NCBI GenBank assembly: GCA_938012815.1
Contig: CALLVV010000001.1
Span: 1-64,000, forward strand
Direction: 5' to 3'
DNA length: 64,000 bases
Source: an uncultured Propionibacteriaceae bacterium
Lineage (GTDB): Bacteria; Actinomycetota; Actinomycetes; Propionibacteriales; Propionibacteriaceae
In this document: piece by piece, positions 7,295-16,500 of the stretch
Numbering within the stretch: position 1 is the first letter of the stretch
How the letters are laid out: each line of letters opens with the position of its first letter
Translations under genes and position numbers: made by a program
The notes under the pieces: generated by a model
The model's database searches: none
What the model was told of the DNA's origin: nothing
What the model saw: the letters and a program-made list of their open reading frames with translations, nothing else

Positions 7295-8145
7295 CGCGCG
7301 GCGAAGAAGTCTTCACCATCCTCCAGTCCAAGGCTCGATCCACGGCGAGCAGAACCGGAGTGCCAGCGCCCACCCAGGAATACCTGGTTTGGCACCTACT
7401 CGAATCCTTCCTGGACCGCCTCATCCGCAGCGAGCACGGGGATGACTTCGTACTCAAGGGAGGAATCCTGCTTGCGGCGTACGGCGTTCGTCGTCCCACC
7501 AAGGACATCGACGCGAACGCGATCAACGCCAACGTCACTCCCGAACACCTCACAGTCGTCGTGACCCAACTCGCCGAGGTGCCATCCGACGACGGCGTAA
7601 CCTTCGACATCAACAGCATCAGCATCCAGGAGATTCGAGAACACGCCGACTACCCCGGCTACCGGGTACGTGTGAAAGCATCCATCGGACCGTGGAGGGG
7701 CACCTCGACATGGGATGTCTCCACAGGAGATCCCATCATTCCAGAACCCTGCATCGTTTCAATCGACCGAGTACTCGGCGAGCCATTACAGCTACTGGGA
7801 TACGCGGCCGAGACAACCATCGCTGAGAAGGCCATCACCATCCTGGAGCGCGGCATCACCAGCACCAGATGGCGCGACTACGTCGATATCGTCCAACTCT
7901 GCCGTCAGGGCTTCGACCCTTACAAGCTGCGACGATCCGCCGAAGCCGTCGCCCGCTATCGTGGCGTGACCCTCGAACCTGTTAGCCCTCATGTGGAGGG
8001 CCATGGCGCTATCGAACAGGCTAAGTGGGCCGCTTGGCGGCGCAAAGAGCACCTCGAAGGGGTCTGCGAAGTCCAGCTCGACGATCAGGTCACCCTCGTC
8101 GCCCGCTTCATTGATCCCGTTTTCGCCTCCACACCCAACGAATAA
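7291..8145 (+). CDS. abiEii: AbiEii-type nucleotidyltransferase toxin
   Basis: 284 aa. The start ATG 7291 overlaps the antitoxin stop. The nucleotidyltransferase signature is clear: FVLKGGILLAAYG (about residues 53-65), then RPTKDIDANA with the two metal-binding aspartates at 72 and 74. The later conserved segment TTIAEKAITILERG and RWRDYVDIVQL also fits the family. Toxins of this type transfer nucleotides to an RNA or GTP target and halt growth when unopposed. Nothing suggests inactivation. It is the last gene of the pair; the next gene is on the opposite strand. Confidence 0.9.
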   Translation: MTRGEEVFTILQSKARSTASRTGVPAPTQEYLVWHLLESFLDRLIRSEHGDDFVLKGGILLAAYGVRRPTKDIDANAINANVTPEHLTVVVTQLAEVPSDDGVTFDINSISIQEIREHADYPGYRVRVKASIGPWRGTSTWDVSTGDPIIPEPCIVSIDRVLGEPLQLLGYAAETTIAEKAITILERGITSTRWRDYVDIVQLCRQGFDPYKLRRSAEAVARYRGVTLEPVSPHVEGHGAIEQAKWAAWRRKEHLEGVCEVQLDDQVTLVARFIDPVFASTPNE

Positions 8146-8308
8146 ATGAGCAAGGCCAAGACCACATGTCTTGTCGCGCAGTGTGTTTTGCACCACCACA
8201 GTCGGCGCCAAGCTAGCTGAAGCAACCCCACTGATCAGCTTCGGACTCGTGGCGCCGTGTGACCTGCTCATCTCGGGGAGTGGTGCTGAACCGGGCTTTC
8301 CCTGCGGA

Positions 8309-10696
8309 TTAGTCGGCGGCGACTATCTGCCGCGCCACCTTGATCGCCTTGCTGCTGCCCTTCCGTGCGGCCAGCGCCGCGATGGTGGGCAGGTCCGGTT
8401 TCACGGGTACCTCGGGCAGGAGATGGAGCACCGATTCCAGGACGGTCGCGACCCCGGTGGGGAGCTTGTCCGTTCCCGCCAGTTCCTCCGCGATTCTCGT
8501 CAGCAGTGGCCACGCCAGGGCCAGGCCACCGGCCTCCGCGAGTGTCGTGAGCATGGCCGCCACCTTCGCGGGGGCGATGTCGTCCCGCCATTCCTGGCGC
8601 CACGAACTGTCCCAAGCCGCTACGAGCACTTCCGGACCCAGCCGGGACTCGTCCCATGCCGTCAGCAGCGCCCCCGCTATGTCGTCGCGACCCTGCGGAG
8701 AGGCTCCGCTCGCGAAGACGAAGGCGATGAGAGCCATGGGCAGATCCACGCGGAACACGGAGGCTATTGCCTCGGTGATCTCCCAACCGGAACTGCTGCC
8801 GAAGGGCAGGTTCACTTGGGCGGCAGTGGTCGCCCATATGGGGTGTGCCGGAAGCAGGGTGCTGCCGATGCCGTGTTCCCCGCTGCGTTCTGGTGCTCGG
8901 CGTGTCTCATCCCACGGTCCCGTGATCCCGAGAGTCTTCGCGATCACGGGCTCGTCGCCTTCCAAGCGCACCCTGCGGCAGGCCTGATCGCCCTGCTCGT
9001 TCCCGGGGCTGCCGGGGGGAACACAACTCATCCGGCCCGGTTCGGCGGGGGTTTTCAGCCAGAGATCGACGACTTCCTGCACGGTTCGTCCCCCGGTGAC
9101 GCGGCCCGGCAGGGCGCAGGGTGTGGTCTCGGTGAGGTCCATCCGGCCCAGGGCGACGAACAGGTCGATGGGCAACACCTCCACGTCCTTCTCGGCGTAG
9201 CGGCGCAGCCGGTCCTGGAATTTCTGCCAGGAGACCCGGTTGTTCTTGTGAGAGGGGGTGGACAGCAGGCACGGCACCTGACCGATGGCATCCAGGACGT
9301 CGTTGCAGCGCCGAATCGCGACCCGTGTGAGTGCCGCACCCCGGGGTGGCCTGCCACGTTCCTTCCGGCCGGTCACCCGCTGCATCCAGCGCTGCACCAG
9401 CTGCTTCCACATGCCGTGTGTGTTCGGGTCGGGGTTCAGCTTGTCGTGCAGCGTCTCGACGACGGCGTCGCGACCCTCGGCCCAGCCCAGCGCGACCAGC
9501 GCCGCCAGGCCGCGTTCGTAGTCCTCAACGGGCGCCCAGTTTCCCGGGGCATCGCTGTCCAGCCGGTGGATCAGCTCGTCGAACTCCGCCTCATCCAGCG
9601 CCCGGTCCAGGTCGTCGATGGGCTCGGGAGGGATGCCGAGTGGGTCGCGCCACAGCCCCAGCGACTCGGTGGCTCCGGTGGTCGTGCTCCAGCCGTCGAG
9701 GAGTTCCCGGGCCAGTCCGGCGGCGGTGGAGTCGGGGCCGGTGGTGATCGCGGTGAGCATTTCCACCAGGTCCTGTGATGGGTCGTTCACCGAGCGCAGC
9801 GCTTTGAGGACGGTGCGTTTGACGCCTTTTTCTTTGCGGGCCAGCACGTCCAGGGCCAGTGTGGTCAGGTGGTCCTCGCCCAGGCCGAGGGGCAGCAGCT
9901 GTTCGACTGCGAACTTCACGACGACGGGATCGGCGTTCGGCAGGGCCGCCAGGAACCGGTCGAGATGTCTCATGAGCAGAGGGGTCAGGCCCAGGTCAGT
10001 GATCAGGGTCAGGGCGAACTGCTGTGAGCTGCGGTCGTCGCCGCGTTCGAACACGTGGAGGAGCGCCAGCAGCAGGGCGTCGTCGTCGGTGGGTTCGGTC
10101 ATCCGCAGATCCGCGACGGCTTTCTGAATCTGGGTGTGCTGTTCAGAGCCGAGGTGCTGGATGAGGGCGTTCGGGGCGGCGCAGGCGGCGATGAAGTGTT
10201 CCTCCCAGCGGCGCCCGGGCCGGGGGTGGGCGGCGTTCTTCACCGCCCAGGCCGTCAGGAATCCGGGGTCGTCGGGAATCGGGAGGTCGTGGGCTATGAC
10301 GAGTTCGTCGATCAGGGCGTGGATGTCAGCGTCGCCACGACGCTTCAGCAGTCGCGTGACGAAGTCGTCGCTCCAATCCGGGCCGTTGTCGATCAGCCAC
10401 GAGATCAACCGGTTTCGGGCGATGGCGGGGGACCACTTCAGCCGCCAGATCTCCTGCGGGGCGAAGACGGAGGCGCATTGCGCGGGGGTGGCGCCGACCG
10501 CCGCGGCCAGCAGTGGCAGGCGTCCCCACTCCTCGTTCTTTCCCAGGTGTCGACGCAGGGAGGGGATGGCCTTGCCGAGTGTCGTCCGGATCGCCGAACG
10601 GTCGGCCTCGGTGAGGTCGTCGAGGGCCACGACGAGATCCTTGAACGATTTCGATTCGAGAAGGAAAGCGGCCAGGGCGTCGGCGTTCCAGGTCAT
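8309..10696 (-). CDS. DUF6493-like large protein, copy 1
   Basis: 795 aa, alpha-helical and probably repeat-like, with no signal peptide or membrane segment. Three blocks are shared with the copies at 16501-19101 and 19682-22153. The first is LARKEKGVKRTVLKALRSVNDPSQDL (about residues 286-311). The second is PCLLSTPSHKNNRVSWQKFQDRLRRY. The third is a C-terminal block, GGLALAWPLLTRIAEELAG...LPTIAALAARKG.SKAIKVARQIV. The middle block recalls the 'LLATPT...DP..L..RL..Y' region of DUF6493 proteins that sit beside SWIM zinc-finger genes in streptomycetes (from memory). Function unknown. This copy is separated from the SWIM gene by VapBC and the NTPase and is flanked by two toxin-antitoxin systems. 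Confidence 0.7.
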   Translation of the reverse strand: MTWNADALAAFLLESKSFKDLVVALDDLTEADRSAIRTTLGKAIPSLRRHLGKNEEWGRLPLLAAAVGATPAQCASVFAPQEIWRLKWSPAIARNRLISWLIDNGPDWSDDFVTRLLKRRGDADIHALIDELVIAHDLPIPDDPGFLTAWAVKNAAHPRPGRRWEEHFIAACAAPNALIQHLGSEQHTQIQKAVADLRMTEPTDDDALLLALLHVFERGDDRSSQQFALTLITDLGLTPLLMRHLDRFLAALPNADPVVVKFAVEQLLPLGLGEDHLTTLALDVLARKEKGVKRTVLKALRSVNDPSQDLVEMLTAITTGPDSTAAGLARELLDGWSTTTGATESLGLWRDPLGIPPEPIDDLDRALDEAEFDELIHRLDSDAPGNWAPVEDYERGLAALVALGWAEGRDAVVETLHDKLNPDPNTHGMWKQLVQRWMQRVTGRKERGRPPRGAALTRVAIRRCNDVLDAIGQVPCLLSTPSHKNNRVSWQKFQDRLRRYAEKDVEVLPIDLFVALGRMDLTETTPCALPGRVTGGRTVQEVVDLWLKTPAEPGRMSCVPPGSPGNEQGDQACRRVRLEGDEPVIAKTLGITGPWDETRRAPERSGEHGIGSTLLPAHPIWATTAAQVNLPFGSSSGWEITEAIASVFRVDLPMALIAFVFASGASPQGRDDIAGALLTAWDESRLGPEVLVAAWDSSWRQEWRDDIAPAKVAAMLTTLAEAGGLALAWPLLTRIAEELAGTDKLPTGVATVLESVLHLLPEVPVKPDLPTIAALAARKGSSKAIKVARQIVAAD

Positions 10697-10737
10697 GGGA
10701 TGAACCTATCCGCGATGGGCGACAAATCCACCCGCGA

Positions 10738-11133
10738 TCATCGCCGATTCGGTGTCAGAGCGGGAAGAGTCTCACCTCGGCCCGGTGGCGCCAGTTTCTT
10801 GTCACAGGTAATGAGGGGGACACCGAGCGCCTCGGCCAAGGCGAGGTAGCTGGCGTCATAGGCGGTGAACTGGTAACGGAGGTGCCAGATGCGTCCGGCG
10901 AGCAGCGCCGTGCTGTGGCGCTGAATGTTCAGCTGGAAGTACTCTTGCAGGGCCCGGTCAGCGGTCTCCGGGGCGAGTTTTCCCGCCAACGTCAGGCCGC
11001 GCAGTACCGACAGGACCTCGAGGTCCAGCACGTGTGGGGCTGCGATGTCGCCGGTCAGTTCATCGAGCAGCGCCGGGTCGGTGTCACCTCCTACCAGAAC
11101 CTCTATCATGGCGGAGGCATCGACGACGATCAT
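10738..11133 (-). CDS. vapC: VapC-type PIN-domain ribonuclease toxin
   Basis: 131 aa. PIN-domain acidic residues are in place: MIVVDASAMIEVL (Asp5, Glu12), the middle HVLDLEVLSVLRGL, then YDASYLALAEALGVPLITCDKKL (Asp near residue 94 and Asp near 113). VapC toxins cleave tRNA or rRNA. The ATG overlaps the end of the antitoxin gene by 4 nt. About 40 nt downstream of its end lies the start of DUF6493-like copy 1 on the same strand. Confidence 0.92.
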   Translation of the reverse strand: MIVVDASAMIEVLVGGDTDPALLDELTGDIAAPHVLDLEVLSVLRGLTLAGKLAPETADRALQEYFQLNIQRHSTALLAGRIWHLRYQFTAYDASYLALAEALGVPLITCDKKLAPPGRGETLPALTPNRR

Positions 11134-11357
11134 CGGCGATTCGCCGCGATCTCGGCCAGGATCTCCTCGCGGCCGGGCCCGGATGTGCGATCCATGATGC
11201 GGAGCCGGTCGATGATCTCCGCATTCGTGGGTCGCGACGCGATCTGCTTGAGTTCGGCGGCGACATAGGCCGACAAGGACTGTCCCCGCGCAGCGGCACG
11301 CTGCTTGAGCGTCTCGGCCACGTCGTCGGGCACATCGCGAATGTACAAGGTGGTCAT
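11130..11357 (-). CDS. vapB: VapB-type antitoxin (ribbon-helix-helix)
   Basis: 75 aa. The N-terminal strand and helices MTTLYIRDVPDDVAETLKQRA, then GQSLSAYVAAELKQIA, match the FitA/VapB ribbon-helix-helix type that pairs with PIN toxins. The C-terminal half is the toxin-binding tail. First gene of the vapBC operon, 4-nt overlap with vapC. Probably autoregulated through the palindrome just upstream. Confidence 0.9.
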   Translation of the reverse strand: MTTLYIRDVPDDVAETLKQRAAARGQSLSAYVAAELKQIASRPTNAEIIDRLRIMDRTSGPGREEILAEIAANRR

Positions 11358-11364
11358 AAAACTA

Positions 11365-11372
11365 TGCTAGCA
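11365..11372. promoter_or_regulatory. Candidate VapB operator palindrome
   Basis: TGCTAGCA is a perfect 8-bp palindrome sitting 8 nt upstream of the vapB start, flanked by ACTA and GTATGC. Ribbon-helix-helix antitoxins bind such sites to control their operon. Short, so chance cannot be excluded. Confidence 0.3.
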
Positions 11373-11445
11373 GTATGCAAGCACGGCTTCATGGGGCGGT
11401 GTTCGGTATCGAACCCGCGCGTGGGGCGGTCAAGGGCTTTCGTGT

Positions 11446-12099
11446 TCAGAATTGCGCGTCTTCCCTCGGGCCTGTTCTTTCGTGGGTCACGAAGTTCACG
11501 GCCCCGGCGACATCTGCGATGAACTTCTCGTCCGGAGGCGGAATCTCCTCCACGACTGTCCGCAACTCCTGTCCGGTGTGGTGAACCATCGGGGTGGCTT
11601 CGACGATCCGTTTCGCGACCGTCACCGCTTTGCTGGTGCCCTTCCGGGCGGCCAGTGCTGTGACGTTCGGCAGGTCGACGGCGACTCCCGCGGCCCGCAC
11701 CTCCGGGAGGTGGTGCAGCACCGCCTCCAGCAGGCCGAGCGCGGAGGCGGGGACCTGTTTCATTCCCGCCAGTTCCTCGCACACCTCCACCAGCAGCGGC
11801 CACACGAGGGCCAGGCCACCCGTGTCCGCGACGTGGTTGAGGGTTTTAACCAGCCGGTGGGGCGGGGTTTCCAAGTGGGTCCGCCACGGGTTGCGCCAGG
11901 CCGCGACGAGGTCGCTGGCCAGCAGTCGGCCGTCGTTCCAGGCGTCGATCAGCAAAACGGCGACCTCGTCCCAGGAGTCGGGAGGCAGCTGCGCGCACAC
12001 CCCGACGACCGCCAGCGACGGCACCGATCCGAACGACCGGGCCGCTCTGACGAACCCCTGCAACACTCGCAGGGCCTGCCACCCCTGGCTTCCCTCGGG
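11446..12099 (-). pseudogene. DUF6493-like protein, copy 2, only the C-terminal quarter left
   Basis: The open frame runs from a stop at 12100 down to 11446 and encodes only the last ~190 residues of the family. These are LQGFVRAARSFGSVPSLAVV, AWNDGRLLASDLVAAWRNPW and GGLALVWPLLVEVCEELAG, then HHLPEVRAAGVAVDLPNV followed by TALAARKGTSKAVTVAKRIV. There is no start region and no N-terminal three quarters. The terminal block is almost identical, in DNA too, to copy 3 (16516-16640) and much closer to it than to copy 1, so it derives from copy 3 or its ancestor. After the normal end, about 35 residues of unrelated tail follow to the stop. Not expected to be functional. Confidence 0.75.
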
Positions 12100-12197
12100 C
12101 TAAAGAATCAGCTGGGGAAAGTCCAGGCGCCCCTATGGATAAGCCTCGTTGTCCGTCGAGCTGAAGTGTGGTGACGTGAGGGCGAGATTGGCGGGTG

Positions 12198-15100
12198 TCA
12201 GAGAATACGCACCTTCTGCCTGCCTCTCGGTCCTCCGCTGGGTAGTTCAATGAGTTTGTCACGCTTGAGGCGGTCTAGCACCGATTTCGTTGAGGCTGTC
12301 ACGGGAACATCGAATTCATGGCTGGTCTCGCCGTTGAAGCCGCCGTACTCGCCACCGAGTGAGCCAAGGATGTACTTGATTTCCTGCCCACTCATCTCAT
12401 CTTCCGGGGTGGCCAGTTGCCAGAGGATTTGCTCTGGCACTGCCGAATAGGGTGCAACCATCCGTACGCAGGCAGGTTTCAAGCGGATCTGCTTGGCGTG
12501 GGCGAAGGCTGCGGCAGCGGAAAGGGTAGCGCTCTCTGTATCGGCGTCGGCGGCATAGGATTCAAGATCCTGAATCACACGTACTTTGAGCGAATCGGGA
12601 ACCTGTGGATCGGCGAGAAGCTCATGCACATGCCCTGCAATGAAGGATGGCGTCAGGAAACTTTCCGCTGAGGTTGAGACCTTGAATGCGGCGGATACCG
12701 ACGCCCATCCGCCTGTGAGGAAGTGGGTGAAGGTGTCAGCGGTGTCCGGCAGGAGCCCAGATTCGAGAGCGTGGGCCAGAAGATCATCCCCGGATGGTTG
12801 AATCTCCGTCACGGACGAGGAATCCAATGGTCGTTGCGGATTCAGCTGGAGCGCAAGCTGCACGCGGTCCTCGGCCTTCAAGCTGCTGGACGCGTTTAGG
12901 ATCGTGACTGTCAGGTCGTGGAGGGAATCAGTCGAGGCTTCATCAAAGCCCGAGATTTCGATAGGTTTGCCTGACTCGCTGACCAGAATCTTTGCCAAGG
13001 GATCGTCTACGCCAAATTCCTTTGAGTAGGAATCGAGGTTTGCCACGTTTGGAACAAGCCTTTGTGATTCCGCGATTGACGTCCACGTGCTTTTAGGCGC
13101 GGTGGAAAGAGCGGGGAGTGACGCTTCAGGGTGGGTCAGTGCCAGCAAGGATCTAATTTGTGATTCGTTCCACTCGCTGGACTGCTCGGAAATAACGCTT
13201 GCCAAGGTTGAAGCGCTGTCCACGGCCCAGACCATGGAACTGTCACCCGTTACGGCATCGAGGTAGGTATCGATTTCATCTCGGCATCGCAGCCAAACGT
13301 CCTCATTCTTGAGGATGCGATCCAGCGTCAGTGGAGCCGTCTCCTCGAGATGAAGCGCGGTCCGCAGGTTGGAAAGGGTGAGGGTGTACGCGCCCTCCTT
13401 CACCAGCGCGGTTCGAATGCCGTCGGACAAGGGGGCGAGTGAAGGGACAATCAAATCCGAGCGCTGAGCGAATGACCAAACCGCAGCCACCCTGGCCGCA
13501 TCATGCTCCTGGGTGAACGCCGTCAGGCTTGCGTGCCGGTCGACGATCAGGGCGCGTGCTTCTTCGCTCAGCGTGTAACGCTCCGTGTCGTGCGCTGCCA
13601 ATAACGCCGCATCGAGAAGCTCCGTCCTCATATCCTCATCGCTGACCGCTCCGGGAAGCGCCAAGTGATCGAACACTCCGGACCAAGGATACCGAGCCAA
13701 GGCGGCGATTAGCTTGACTTTGAAGGAGCTTGAATCATTGAAATACGCTTCCAAGAAGGCGCGGATGTCTTCACTTTGATTGGTTGCGATGAAGGCCACG
13801 ACTTCCTCGGCTCGCGCTGGCAGACGATCGAGCAGGTGGTCAATGATCTGAATGTTGAGGACACTACGGGAACTGGTGAAGTCAGTCGGCGCTTGTTCAA
13901 TAATGTTGAGCACCGCATTATTGGTTGTGAATTGGGCGTAGATGTCCATCTCGTTCGGCCAAACACTGTTACGAAAAAAGTTCGCCACATCAACGCCGAG
14001 GAAACTGCCATAGAAGGCTGCTGAGTACTCCGCGTAGTATCGATCCACGAATCCGCGTCGCACGAGGTCACGTGCCAACTCGGACTTCAGGATTCTTGTC
14101 AGATGACGCTCGAAGGGATCACCTTTGAACTGATAGCGCGATTCACTGGACAGATCTTGGAAATTTGCACCGCGAAGCCAAGTCACTTCTTTGTCGATGG
14201 ATGAGCGCTGCTCGGCAAGCTCCTCCACTGTCTGATCAGACCACCGGTAAGGCTCGGTGCATTCGGGGCAGATAACCGACAAGCCGGCGAAGGAGAGGTG
14301 ATTGTAGTAACCTGAACTTGCATACAAGTCGACCGATACATTCTGATTTTTGGCCACAGCTTTCCAGAAGGAAATTTCTTGGACTGAATCGGGGTTGAAT
14401 GATTGATTCCCGACCGTGATGGAGCTAATGGAGTTTCCGTTATCTTTGAGTAGCTTTTGCAGGCGATTGCCAAGAGCTTGGGCAAGGTTCTTCTGCTGGT
14501 TTAGATGCCTTTTGTTGAGCACCGCGTCACGTCGCTCCCCCTGGAGTTTTGCGATCGCGTTGCGGATCAGGCGTCGACGTACTCTTTCGAGAGCATCCAG
14601 GTCGCTGGCGCGGCGAGGTAGTTTTTCGAAATCGGCCAGGTGGAAGTTCTTGTACACGACGATGGCGAACAGATTGTCCGCGGTCATGCCGGGTGCGCGA
14701 TCCTGGCCCGGGATCCACAGGAGCCGCTCGGCGAAGACAGCGAACTCGTTGCAGATGTTGATCATGAGGCGCATGTCCGTGACATGCCGGGCGACAAGAT
14801 CGAGCAAGCCCCGACTGATCCTCGTCTCCTCCGGCATGTTCAACTCCGCCACAGCAGCGCTCAGCAAGTCCCGTGCATTGTTGTGGGACAAGAACGGAAC
14901 GACGGGGATGACGATCTCAAAGAACTTCGTCCGATTCGCGCGCTCCACCTCTGCCTCGACAGCATCACGTTGAGACAAAGAGTTCGACTCGGTGACTCCC
15001 TCTTTGCTCTCCTCCTGAACGGGATCCCCAGGTGGCTCCTCGAAACCCGTCTCACTGCCGAGCTTCTCGAAGAGACTATCCTTGATGGCGTAGACGAACC

Positions 15101-16049
15101 GTAAAGGGTGTTCCTTGTCCTTCCAGGCGGCAGATGCGTTGATCAGGGTATTTAGTTCACGCAGCGAGTCGAAGATCCGTGGGTCATCAAACCTATCCAG
15201 GTCCTCGAAAACAACTACGTCAGGTTGCGTGGCTTCAAAAAAGGCCACGAGTTCATCAAGGTATTCGTCGAAATACGAATCAGGTGGGTCCGCAAACGAG
15301 ATCGATGCCCCTCCGGTCGAGAACTGCGACACCAAGCGGTTGCCGACCAGCCGCCGGGCAACCCAGAAGGTAGCCGCCACCAGCGCCATGAACGCGGCCA
15401 TAGGAAACGCCGGGTGGATATCCCCGAGGACATCCGGGTTTGGTCGCACCCCGAAGAACCACAGCAAGCCGCAAACGATAATACTCGACATGCCGGCGTC
15501 CAAAAGCGACCTATACCGGCTCGGTTTCTTGCTACGAGCAAACCGAGATCGTTTGACCTCACCGGGAGCAGCTCGATAGATGAGTTGCTTGACCAACTCT
15601 TTCTGAATGCGGTTCGTAAGGTCTTCATCGCCATCGGGTCCAAGCGTGTTGATGCTGATCCGGAGCGTCTTCTGTCCTTTGTTTGACTGCCGGGCCAAGA
15701 ACTCGTCGAGGATACTTGATTTGCCTGTCCCATATCGACCAGTGAGTGCGATGTTCTTGTTCTTGGGGTCCTCAACAGCAGACTCCAGATGGCGGACGTA
15801 CGACTCATGCTGGCTCTGCTCGTACCGCGGTGCCAGAGACCGAAGTTTCACATCAGGAGCGGCTTTTGTGCCGAACGGGTCCGAGGCTGTGGAGTGCAGG
15901 CCAGAGGTGGGAGCGTCCGCAGCCTCGTCTGGCTGTCCGATCTGAAGCATGGGATCAGTATCTCGGAGAATCGTGAGCGAAGCAGGCTCGGCGTCCCCAC
16001 ACCAGTAGTGTTCCAGGGTCCCTCGACATGCCAAGGTGTGCATGCTCAT
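12198..16049 (-). CDS. YobI/KAP-type membrane-anchored P-loop NTPase, 1283 aa
   Basis: Walker A is GRYGTGKS at about residues 104-111 and a Walker B-like DVVVFEDLDRFDD lies near 278. Two hydrophobic segments between them (SSIIVCGLLWFFGV and AAFMALVAATFWVARRL, about residues 188-235) would tether the NTPase to the membrane. This membrane insertion inside the P-loop domain is a KAP/YobI hallmark. The following ~850 residues are a helical, mostly featureless region. The first methionine (16049) is used, but Met34 (15950) is equally possible. GC content is visibly lower than in the neighbours, suggesting recent acquisition. KAP NTPases are often found in defence islands and plasmids; the function of this one is unknown. 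It splits the DUF6493-like array. Confidence 0.75.
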   Translation of the reverse strand: MSMHTLACRGTLEHYWCGDAEPASLTILRDTDPMLQIGQPDEAADAPTSGLHSTASDPFGTKAAPDVKLRSLAPRYEQSQHESYVRHLESAVEDPKNKNIALTGRYGTGKSSILDEFLARQSNKGQKTLRISINTLGPDGDEDLTNRIQKELVKQLIYRAAPGEVKRSRFARSKKPSRYRSLLDAGMSSIIVCGLLWFFGVRPNPDVLGDIHPAFPMAAFMALVAATFWVARRLVGNRLVSQFSTGGASISFADPPDSYFDEYLDELVAFFEATQPDVVVFEDLDRFDDPRIFDSLRELNTLINASAAWKDKEHPLRFVYAIKDSLFEKLGSETGFEEPPGDPVQEESKEGVTESNSLSQRDAVEAEVERANRTKFFEIVIPVVPFLSHNNARDLLSAAVAELNMPEETRISRGLLDLVARHVTDMRLMINICNEFAVFAERLLWIPGQDRAPGMTADNLFAIVVYKNFHLADFEKLPRRASDLDALERVRRRLIRNAIAKLQGERRDAVLNKRHLNQQKNLAQALGNRLQKLLKDNGNSISSITVGNQSFNPDSVQEISFWKAVAKNQNVSVDLYASSGYYNHLSFAGLSVICPECTEPYRWSDQTVEELAEQRSSIDKEVTWLRGANFQDLSSESRYQFKGDPFERHLTRILKSELARDLVRRGFVDRYYAEYSAAFYGSFLGVDVANFFRNSVWPNEMDIYAQFTTNNAVLNIIEQAPTDFTSSRSVLNIQIIDHLLDRLPARAEEVVAFIATNQSEDIRAFLEAYFNDSSSFKVKLIAALARYPWSGVFDHLALPGAVSDEDMRTELLDAALLAAHDTERYTLSEEARALIVDRHASLTAFTQEHDAARVAAVWSFAQRSDLIVPSLAPLSDGIRTALVKEGAYTLTLSNLRTALHLEETAPLTLDRILKNEDVWLRCRDEIDTYLDAVTGDSSMVWAVDSASTLASVISEQSSEWNESQIRSLLALTHPEASLPALSTAPKSTWTSIAESQRLVPNVANLDSYSKEFGVDDPLAKILVSESGKPIEISGFDEASTDSLHDLTVTILNASSSLKAEDRVQLALQLNPQRPLDSSSVTEIQPSGDDLLAHALESGLLPDTADTFTHFLTGGWASVSAAFKVSTSAESFLTPSFIAGHVHELLADPQVPDSLKVRVIQDLESYAADADTESATLSAAAAFAHAKQIRLKPACVRMVAPYSAVPEQILWQLATPEDEMSGQEIKYILGSLGGEYGGFNGETSHEFDVPVTASTKSVLDRLKRDKLIELPSGGPRGRQKVRIL

Positions 16050-16321
16050 CTACGACTCCGATCCGATCGCCACAGCGGCCAAGCCGGTTTCTCGGATGTG
16101 GTCCTCGGGTCCCCTGTGAGGGGTCATCCTGTGAAAGTCGTCATCGGGGTCGGTCTCCTTGCCAGCTCATTTCGAGAGGAATTCGAACCCTTCGATTCGG
16201 TTCACGGCATTCTGGAAGTCCTTCACACTGTCCACCAGATCCAGTACGACAACCATGCTCGGGGCGGTTTCGTCGGGAAGTTCCCGCCCAAGTTCAACCC
16301 GTTTGGCGTCGAAGGCTGAGT
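16050..16321 (-). pseudogene. N-terminal remnant of an S8 (subtilisin-like) protease
   Basis: The minus strand encodes SAFDAKRVELGREL, MVVVLDLVDSVKDFQNAVNRI, EGFEFLSK, then an in-frame TGA (16169-16167), then AGKETDPDDDFHRM in the same frame until a TAG at 16050. This matches the N-terminal prodomain-like region of a group of large bacterial S8 proteases (from memory: ...IEGLEWLAE...DPDEDF...). The catalytic domain is gone. Together with the fragment at 16322-16500 it preserves the order ATPase then protease. Confidence 0.55.
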
Positions 16322-16500
16322 TCAGATCGCGGAATCGCGGGCCGAGTCTCTGAGGCTGTCGTTGCGCCCCGGACCCGACACGGCTCTGCGACGAACACCC
16401 ATCGCGAACTCCTCGAACTCGGCGAAACTTGCCCCGACGAGTTTTTCGGTGAGGGTGCGCGGGGCGAAACCGAGGTCACCGCCGAGGGAGGCCAGTTTCT
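16322..16500 (-). pseudogene. C-terminal remnant of an AAA-family ATPase
   Basis: The minus frame encodes FLKKLASLGGDLGFAPRTLTE, KLVGASFAEFEEFAMGVRRRAV and a stop at 16322. I recall this kind of ending (ASxAEFEEFxxDVxRRAVL) from AAA ATPases encoded directly upstream of large S8 proteases. The ATPase domain itself is missing: the sequence joins directly to the 3' end of DUF6493-like copy 3. The junction near 16500 therefore marks a deletion or insertion endpoint. Confidence 0.5.

Noticed and set aside
8171..9778. 535-codon plus-strand open frame
   Set aside because: It is opposite DUF6493-like copy 1, whose family blocks and codon pattern are convincing; the plus frame is Gly/Arg/Gln-rich with no family likeness, as expected of an antisense shadow in high-GC DNA.
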